Shown here piece by piece: positions 8,801 to 12,207 of a stretch of DNA of 12,207 bases. Where the stretch lies: the NCBI GenBank assembly GCA_905195005.1, contig CAJJUC010000063.1, forward strand, positions 1 through 12,207, in the 5' to 3' direction. Each line of letters begins with the position of its first letter. Position 1 is the first letter of the stretch. Both the position numbers and the translations under genes were made by a program. The DNA is from an uncultured Eubacteriales bacterium. Lineage in GTDB: Bacteria; Bacillota; Clostridia; UMGS1883. The notes below the pieces were generated by a model. The model was not told the origin of the DNA. It made no database searches and saw only the letters and a program-made list of their open reading frames with translations.

Positions 8801-11157
8801 TCTAATAATCTTTTACTATACTTTGAGTATGTATACTCTGTTGTTGATGGTCTGCTGACGGTCACAAATCTGCCTTTTACGGGTATTCCCGGCTTGAACC
8901 CCGAAAGAACCTTCTTTGTTTCCCTTGCGTAGTCCTTTGGGTCAACCCCTTTCAGGAAATCATTCTCCACAACCACAACGGGGCGGTTGTCGGTTGTGTA
9001 ATCGATTTTGTATTTTTCTCCCGTTTTATTTTCTCCCCGAACCGTTTCCGCCCTGCTTTGCGCCTCCGCGTATCTGTTTCGGATTGCCTCCATCGTTTCG
9101 GGCGATGCCGCAATCGCCTCCGTCACGCGCATAACGCTGTCGTTTGTGCTCATGCGGCGGTGCTGCCCGTCCGTCAGCTTTTTTCCGCGCGCAAAATCGA
9201 TTATGTCGCGCGCAAGAACCGCGTCGTCCGCCCCGGTGAATCCGTTTTTCAGAAGCGCCAGCCGAACGCCCCCCTCCCCGGGGTCTTTTTTTATTGTTGT
9301 TATAATATCTTCCGCGGACTGCGCCCTTTGTGCATTTTTCGGCGGCGGAGTGCTCTGCTCTGTTTGTTTTTCCGTCTGTGTATACTTTCGGGCGTTTTCT
9401 TCCGCGGACTGTGTGAAAGCCTTTTCATTCCCCTGCTTTTCATGTATCGGCTCTGAATTTTGAGCTTGTCCCTCTGCGCTGTTTATGCCTGTTCCGAGCA
9501 ATCGGCTTTTTCCGGCGTTTACAATGTCGCCCCCGAATCCGGCAGCACCGAACGACAGCGCCGATGAAAGCGCCGTTTCTCCGAGTCTTTGTGCCACATC
9601 GCCTGCGGAATATTCCCACTTCCCCTTTTCAATCCGGCTTCCTATGTTTGCGCCTGTTGTGGTCACTCCCTCCTGCATAACCTCCTGCGCTGTTTCAGAT
9701 GCAATATGTGCGCCTCTTTCACTCAGATATTTTGCAATTTTCTTCGCTGTCGGCTTTGTCACCGCCGACTTATTTAATATTTTTACCGATTTCAACAAAT
9801 CATCAATCTGAAGCGCTTCCAACGCAGCGTTTCCCGTGCCGACTGCAAGCGCAATACGGCGCGCCGTGTTTGCCGAAACTCCGTTCTCAACCATTTCGTT
9901 GTATGCAAGCCCTGCCTCAATTTCAAAGTTAGCCGATGTACTTCCGACTGTCATTCCGGTGGCAAAGGCAGCAGGAACGGTAACGATTTCTTCCGGGAAT
10001 GCAACCTGCGGTCCCATTTGTCCTGCTGCCGCCGCCATTGTCGCAGCTGTTGCCGCTCCCGTTATTGTCTTCGTGTCTGTCCACTGCCTCGCCTGCTGCC
10101 CGACAAGCTCCATTGCTCCCGAAATTGCCTTTTCGTACCACTTGTCAGGCTCGAAATTATAATCATAACTTTTGAGCAGATCCTCGTAATACTTTTTGTT
10201 GTTTTTCTGCCCCATCATTTCCTTGAAGCATTCCTGTCCGTAACGGCTCTGTATAAATCCGCGCTTTGCACTGTTAAAAGCAATATCCTTTAAATTTGCC
10301 TTTCGTGCGCGCTGCCTTTCATTTTCGATTTCGGCAATTCTCCGCTTTTCAGCCTCGCTCTGAATATAGTTTTTTACGCCAGTGTCGGAAATTTTATCCG
10401 AAAGCATATTTGTTCCGAATGTCGGGTCAAGCGTATTTTGCAGCGGTATGTTTTCCATTCTGTCGCGAAAATTCTTTGTCAGCAGCCTGTCCGCGCGCTC
10501 TTTCGCTGCGGAAGCCGCGGCGGAGGACAGCTTTCTCCGAAATTTTTCGTTTTCTCTCTCCGCCTCGCCCTGCACATAGTTTTTCACACCTGTATCGGAA
10601 ATCTTGTCCGAAAACATATTCGTTCCGAATGTCGGGTCGGGCACAGCCTTCGCGGTTTTGTTCATTCTGTCGCGAAAGCTCTTTGTCAGCAGCCTGTCCG
10701 CGTCCTCTCTTGCCGCCGAAGCCGCGGCGGAGGATAACCTCTGCCGCAGCTTTTTTTCTTCCGCACTCATCGGTTCTGAAGCAAGCTTCTGCCCCCCGCG
10801 CTTTGCCGCGTCACTTTTCACCCATGAGGAAACAGCCTTTTTCGGCATGTCAAGCTCTGCCTTTGTGCCGTCCTTGCTTGCCTTAACGCGCACCGTTCCC
10901 GTGCCGAATGTCGGGTCGGGTGCGGCGGCGTTTGTTTTCTTCTTTTCTCTGAGCGCATTTCCGCTTAATATGTGCTCCGAAAGCCCCTCCGCCGCTGCCT
11001 TTGCCGCCGTTTTCCGCACCTTTTTCTGAATGCTTGTAGGCTCCGTTGCTCTCTTCGCCGCCGTAAAATCCGCCTTGCGCTGCTGTCTGATTTTTGCGTC
11101 CGATTCCTCTGCCTGTGAAATATTTTTCTTTTCCTTTTCCTTGTCCTTTTTCGCCAT
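2842..11157 (-). CDS. Giant phage polyvalent (virion-internal) protein with two zincins, MuF_C-like and LPD38-like domains
   Basis: 2,771 residues. Visible regions in order: Lys-rich N-terminus; three similar repeats (about 80-273); Ala/Gly-rich weakly hydrophobic region (about 350-570) with ETAQEVMQEG at 488-497; polar linker; tentative LPD3-like domain (716-868) ending LYDVVNIE; zincin 1 (about 1064-1240) with HEFSH at 1122-1126 and likely third ligand Glu1175; MuF C-terminal-like domain (1252-1445) with LLVGETSEPLMSIG and LLENPVLIMQS; zincin 2 (about 1506-1640) with HEVGH at 1557-1561 and Glu1598 or Glu1602; long helical region; LPD38-like region (about 2030-2300) with NPARD at 2056-2060 and TTNFKRMG around 2184; charged helical C-terminus. 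Polyvalent proteins of this kind are thought to enter the host with phage DNA, where peptidase and nuclease-like modules attack host targets. SD AAAGGG lies ten bases before the ATG. The frame is intact throughout. Both effector modules are AT-rich, and two antisense promoters lie inside the gene. Domain calls rest on motif memory; the zincins are firmest, LPD3 the weakest. Confidence 0.85.
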   Translation of the reverse strand: MAKKDKEKEKKNISQAEESDAKIRQQRKADFTAAKRATEPTSIQKKVRKTAAKAAAEGLSEHILSGNALREKKKTNAAAPDPTFGTGTVRVKASKDGTKAELDMPKKAVSSWVKSDAAKRGGQKLASEPMSAEEKKLRQRLSSAAASAAREDADRLLTKSFRDRMNKTAKAVPDPTFGTNMFSDKISDTGVKNYVQGEAERENEKFRRKLSSAAASAAKERADRLLTKNFRDRMENIPLQNTLDPTFGTNMLSDKISDTGVKNYIQSEAEKRRIAEIENERQRARKANLKDIAFNSAKRGFIQSRYGQECFKEMMGQKNNKKYYEDLLKSYDYNFEPDKWYEKAISGAMELVGQQARQWTDTKTITGAATAATMAAAAGQMGPQVAFPEEIVTVPAAFATGMTVGSTSANFEIEAGLAYNEMVENGVSANTARRIALAVGTGNAALEALQIDDLLKSVKILNKSAVTKPTAKKIAKYLSERGAHIASETAQEVMQEGVTTTGANIGSRIEKGKWEYSAGDVAQRLGETALSSALSFGAAGFGGDIVNAGKSRLLGTGINSAEGQAQNSEPIHEKQGNEKAFTQSAEENARKYTQTEKQTEQSTPPPKNAQRAQSAEDIITTIKKDPGEGGVRLALLKNGFTGADDAVLARDIIDFARGKKLTDGQHRRMSTNDSVMRVTEAIAASPETMEAIRNRYAEAQSRAETVRGENKTGEKYKIDYTTDNRPVVVVENDFLKGVDPKDYARETKKVLSGFKPGIPVKGRFVTVSRPSTTEYTYSKYSKRLLEESFDTYADKMRLAKNIDEVINASTDYVNEPNNHIRTDDIKEFARGNVLFEAGENQYSADVIIAQTKDGGMKLYDVVNIEKANFKNKKKNSSKTGSAQESALPNRPELSFNNSISQENANVNGENLTNEGGSQRLDPRTPIEEIRRTMGEEAAMTELFRRESGLFQTAGRNGDDFETLFSQAPLRMVDRRAAETAYRAGIKERFYAAGENGESFESVRGFAPERMQAAAAEAYQKGLDSRARNAEQIYSGETREGGGYGRPDTSGKQPGLVWNEEAQQLTPQERKNIAALARKLGKRVYIQTGLVTDDGRPALGKINDAAIYADPSRGTLVQDIIVHEFSHRMKQLSPDSWQKYADYAINDLKKTGRYDGIYSEFTKHYDGMAESEIHEEMAADYAYKMFDSEESLTELIRQDKPLAEKIKDVWFALLEKLGRDVTLKRAKNMWKMCLTEAGKTAERGGNQSGTKYMLNPNFNKAVDNWNDNLERRTGMSLLVGETSEPLMSIGVKKQKIYWDTTKINKTLNDHPDLDIDVIKSVPYLLENPVLIMQSKNPGYRQGNNRISLYGDLYNRNGIPVVAILELEPNAKNVVLDEIKIASTHARTDPKDPKSMKPTAEFIKNHTIKYVDPDKKRTAGWLARTERYWPFLPADSGSIGTIAYKHGVVKGENSSNQGKNMLPFEGGQREFTRTEERHAGQRAYKPTDTMTAREWQTERRNGNTVDAASLREIADIVRNDFGIPVSKEHFENENVTGIFNEMPETIRTAVTNDIVTVAHEVGHLLDRKLGFEDSPHLQQAFDMIDRDFAMNYSGKEIKGEAVSEFIRTYIKNKDEAKAAAPDFYEDFESRIKGTEYEKPLARLADSVNAYLSAGATERINLALAPEESKKTALKRAAENKAKMGEVFARFQNDWVDSFYGIKRAETLLQVKEKGKYSPYVLATNSRNAASKAAYILMQKFVDHEGNEIGDSFIDCLNPLNSKSKKQRESNLSELNRYLILKHALEWIEPQNGAKQKRVFADPTLENPDVIRSEIERIEQNVPQVREAAERIYEYQRNLMQIYGVESGGISQQTADDLRKKYPCYVPFIRQSEKKKTMRARSTIANQRAPVMHAFGGGELIVNPLESIIGKTESYVKFAARNSAMRALTDIADSVPGSGFVIEKLGGDMLRHVQTTDNADARLSEAKNRLNTAEGIPQEFNGIEDVGSWESLIKRGTEYVSVMKDGKKQYYQVHDKELLRSIADMSPNQLNGFLKFSRMILNARKIFITQMNYLFSTTNPARDIQTAWHNMGINNPAQFVGEYFSALASVIKKDESYRRWCAMGGGQSSELSANIDEISRSMSKAMNGRLRYAIENPTKIISEIFGAVADLNDIMESTPRLMAFKNEMKRSGDVQQAIYEADDVTTNFKRMGTKGRVANSMFMFANAQIQGFDRGIRSFTDASAGERTARIAKYVIGAMLMAALKQWWNREKDEDGYNKLSNYMKNAHTIIALGNGSFLRIPNAREQSLASAALDRAMDYFKGDKEAFDGFIGFAVDNLMPPFIPVPTDINGKSATDIFTDCILEAARNTMFGTATDFMANKNFTGSPIVQEAYSDLPPEQQYNERTTKPEIWLGKKLKDSPMRLDYIINNNLGVFGNINKALLPNDDAQRDKTLGFKNRWTADAYYSTDILNREYEAKDAADMELKRSNTPKNAEDYYGKLEKTTYISQMNGAINEMPQDEKRGARKRLLDVVTGWSAADAEVSDELRRLYKKTGENRFWQTPDRTFNVNGEEISLSPKKYERFALEARENFDKNAAELINSKLYKSLNDAEKAEAMQSVREYTVAAGRKDADRNYSLEKWQVGVYSGDISLNDSISEKVTKKRTEAAKERKRAEISIDTKNATGYTKEQAERLTSEAAQYYANKEQDKNYVGTNTYAHMEKYENTLKKYMPLNEYLQIRTGYYAYKESIGKRDKSVLKKKELESYINSCTDSREVRRALFDALPHGGSKNPY
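6797..6843 (+). promoter_or_regulatory. Antisense promoter B with conserved upstream element
   Basis: TTGACA at 6815-6820, a 17-base spacer, and TATAGT at 6838-6843 preceded by TGC (6835-6837), an extended -10. Every key position but one matches the sigma70 consensus. The predicted start is at or near A6850. Bases 6797-6820 match 8420-8443 at 21 of 24 positions, sharing AATTTTCCCC before the -35. It lies inside the giant gene on the opposite strand, over codons for residues 1438-1454. Confidence 0.75.
6850..6921 (+). ncRNA. Predicted small antisense RNA B (about 72 nt) with intrinsic terminator
   Basis: Begins at the position predicted from promoter B. AGAACCGC (6850-6857) pairs perfectly with GCGGTTCT (6908-6915), and the T run continues to 6921, so the closing stem is also an intrinsic terminator. 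Inside, GCTGG and CCAGC can form a second stem around a loop that contains purine-rich GGAAGGAAAGG. No open reading frame of note lies within it. It is antisense to codons for about residues 1413-1436, at the C-terminal border of the MuF_C-like module. It matches no RNA family I recognise. Function is unknown; an RNA antitoxin, an antisense silencer or a packaged RNA are all guesses. Confidence 0.65.
8420..8466 (+). promoter_or_regulatory. Antisense promoter A with conserved upstream element
   Basis: TTGACA at 8438-8443, a 17-base spacer, and TATACT at 8461-8466 preceded by TGA (8458-8460), an extended -10. Predicted start near G8473. Geometry is identical to promoter B, about 1.6 kb away, and the 24 bases at 8420-8443 are nearly the same in both. 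It lies on the strand opposite the giant gene, over the codons for NSISQENANVNGENLTN. Confidence 0.75.
8473..8544 (+). ncRNA. Predicted small antisense RNA A (about 72 nt) with intrinsic terminator
   Basis: Starts where promoter A predicts. ACAGCTCC (8478-8485) pairs perfectly with GGAGCTGT (8527-8534). The stem can extend outward to 13 bp (8473-8485 with 8527-8539, one G-U pair) and is followed by T-rich sequence (T5 C T5), an intrinsic terminator. The interior holds TTGG/CCAG, a weak second stem comparable in place to the GCTGG/CCAGC of RNA B, and the palindrome GAGTGCACTC. It is antisense to codons for about residues 872-895, just after the LPD3-like module. No known RNA family is recognised. 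Confidence 0.65.
10339..10920 (-). repeat. Three diverged tandem protein repeats (PDPTFGT type)
   Basis: In the giant protein, DPTFGT begins at residues 81, 174 and 244. Copies 2 and 3 share NM(F/L)SDKISDTGVKNY. Copies 1 and 2 both end in LSSAAASAA followed by ADRLLTK(S/N)FRDRM. Copy 2 is 70 residues. DNA of the copies is visibly similar, for example the complement of CCGAATGTCGGGT occurs in all three. They look like internal duplications, possibly a capsid-binding or packaging segment. Confidence 0.8.
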
Positions 11158-11163
11158 GGCGCA

Positions 11164-12207
11164 TCAACCCTTTCTGTATCGCGTCTGTCCGTTTCCGTCA
11201 ATGTATGCAACAACCCCGGCAGCCTCCGCCTGCTTTGGTGTAAGGTATCCTACACCTTCAACATGAATCTTCTCCGGCTCTTTCGCCGCCGTGTTCTTTG
11301 GTGCGCCGCTGCTGCCTTCGCTCTGTGCCGCCGCGCTCTTGCTTCCGCCGCCTTTTTTGGATGTTTTCTTGCTGCTCTTTGCTTCTCCGCCGCCTGCCGC
11401 GCCGCTCTGCCCCGAAAGCGCCTCCGCCGCATAGTCGGGCGCTCCGCCGTATATCTTGTTCCATGCCGCGTTTGCATATCCCGTTGCAGATCCCGGATTG
11501 TAATATTTTCCGCTGTTCATGTACGTTCCTAAATACGAATTGTACACCTGCGCCTCATTCAGCTTATAATCCCTGTCGCTTTCAAGCACGCCCCTGTCGT
11601 AATCGCGGTCATCCTGATACACCGCACGGTTATAATTCCTGTCGCTTTCAAGCACGCTCCTGTCGTAGTTGCGGTCGCTTTCAAGCACGCTCCTGTTATG
11701 GTCACGGTCGTTTTCGAGATTGGCGCGCTTGAATTGGCTGTCCCACTTTCCGTCCTCGCGCTCGCGGTCAACATTGTCCCAGAAATTCTGACTTCCCATC
11801 TGCCAGCTTCCGCGGTCGAACTCGCTTTCATTGTTTAAAAGTCCGTATTGGTTATACATATCGCTCCTTCCGTCCGCCCATTTTTCATAGGCTAACCTGT
11901 AAAGCTCGGGAATCTGCGCGTCCGCCTGATTTATAATGCTCTGCTGCGTCCCAGCAACAAGCCCCGCCATGTCCGCCGGCAGAACGCCGCCGTTCTGCGC
12001 CGCAAGCTGCGCAATCATGTTCCGCCCCGCCGTCTTTGCCTCGTCCTCTTTGATTTTCTTAATCGTTTGGTACTGAATATCACTGTTCGGGTCGTATGAA
12101 AAGCCCTTTTTCCCGTAATCGGCAATCGCGCCGCGCGCATCCTGCCGCGCCTGCGCGTTCACATCATCGTATAACAGCGGATTGAAAACCGGCTGCGAAA
12201 TGCCCGT
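11164..12207 (-). CDS. Phage structural-type protein with 11-residue repeats, 5' truncated by the window edge
   Basis: Function not recognised by family. The frame ends at TGA 11164-11166. A GTG at 12162 could start it, but the frame stays open for 15 more codons to the edge (ending PVFNPLLYDD) and no SD precedes the GTG, so the true start is probably outside. The visible product is 347 residues. The N-terminal half is helical, with an FSYDPNSDIQYQ segment and an IPELYRLAYEKW segment of a kind I associate with uncharacterised Clostridia phage virion-operon proteins. Five DR-rich 11-residue repeats follow, then a Gly/Ser/Ala/Lys-rich linker and a short C-terminal piece (EGVGYLTPKQAEAAGVVAYIDG). 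It ends six bases before the giant gene, and its last codons carry that gene's SD. Co-production and a shared virion role are likely, perhaps as an internal or connector protein. Confidence 0.75.
   Translation of the reverse strand, partial: TGISQPVFNPLLYDDVNAQARQDARGAIADYGKKGFSYDPNSDIQYQTIKKIKEDEAKTAGRNMIAQLAAQNGGVLPADMAGLVAGTQQSIINQADAQIPELYRLAYEKWADGRSDMYNQYGLLNNESEFDRGSWQMGSQNFWDNVDREREDGKWDSQFKRANLENDRDHNRSVLESDRNYDRSVLESDRNYNRAVYQDDRDYDRGVLESDRDYKLNEAQVYNSYLGTYMNSGKYYNPGSATGYANAAWNKIYGGAPDYAAEALSGQSGAAGGGEAKSSKKTSKKGGGSKSAAAQSEGSSGAPKNTAAKEPEKIHVEGVGYLTPKQAEAAGVVAYIDGNGQTRYRKG
11563..11718 (-). repeat. 33-bp / 11-residue tandem repeats (VLESDRNYDRS type)
   Basis: About five successive units, with the core VLESDR(N/D)Y(D/N)R repeated at an 11-residue step. 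The plus strand shows repeated TTTCAAGCACG and CGGTC blocks. The highly charged pattern suggests an extended helical or coiled-coil rod. Near-identical units make copy-number change by slippage plausible. Confidence 0.85.

Noticed and set aside
8825..8838. Inverted repeat GAGTAT-GT-ATACTC, possible operator
   Set aside because: Short, and explained by a Tyr/Ser-rich coding stretch (TEYTYSKYSK). No associated promoter with a -35.
9266..9297. GGGG/CCCC stem before a T7 run, a possible third antisense RNA cassette
   Set aside because: The stem is only about 4 bp, and no TTGACA or TATAAT-like boxes lie at the right distance. The related VRGEN linker at 9023-9042 also lacks a -10.
1..12207. CRISPR array, tRNA, rRNA, insertion sequence or attachment site
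   Set aside because: I found no regularly spaced direct repeats with unique spacers, no tRNA cloverleaf signature, no transposase and no paired att-like repeats.

Overview
The window looks like the late end of a phage or prophage from a gut-type Firmicute (class Clostridia), next to a polysaccharide gene. The evidence is a compact minus-strand late operon with a holin / coiled-coil membrane protein / amidase lysis cassette, purine-rich Shine-Dalgarno sites, and giant-protein domains familiar from Clostridia phages (zincins, MuF C-terminal-like, LPD38-like). I name no species.

Layout. At the left edge, on the plus strand, is a family 2 glycosyltransferase (99-908), possibly preceded by the tail of another gene. 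A perfect 15-bp hairpin (949-987) separates it from the convergent phage genes and can terminate both directions. On the minus strand, in transcription order from the right edge: a repeat-bearing protein cut by the window edge (12207-11164); a 2,771-residue polyvalent protein (11157-2842, about two thirds of the window); a 63-residue holin-like protein (2787-2596); an 81-residue protein with one membrane segment and a coiled coil (2603-2355); and an endolysin (2365-1001) that joins a papain-like peptidase to an N-acetylmuramoyl-L-alanine amidase. The last three genes overlap by 8 and 11 bases. A likely promoter (2840-2812) lies just before the holin.

The giant protein has three similar N-terminal repeats, an Ala/Gly-rich region that could act on membranes, a tentative LPD3-like domain, a zincin (HEFSH), a MuF C-terminal-like domain, a second zincin (HEVGH), an LPD38-like helical region and a charged helical tail. 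This suits a virion-internal protein delivered with the DNA.

The most striking observation is on the opposite strand inside the giant gene. At 8438-8544 and 6815-6921 there are two compact cassettes. Each has TTGACA, a 17-base spacer, an extended TGn and a near-consensus -10, followed at the predicted start site by about 72 bases closed by a GC-rich stem that runs into a T tract. They read as two small antisense RNA genes. Each sits at the C-terminal border of one of the two AT-rich effector-like modules (LPD3-like and MuF_C-like), and both share a nearly identical 24-base element over the -35. My reading is that the effector modules are interchangeable units, each carrying its own small RNA. 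Function is unknown; an RNA antitoxin or a silencer of the giant mRNA are testable ideas.
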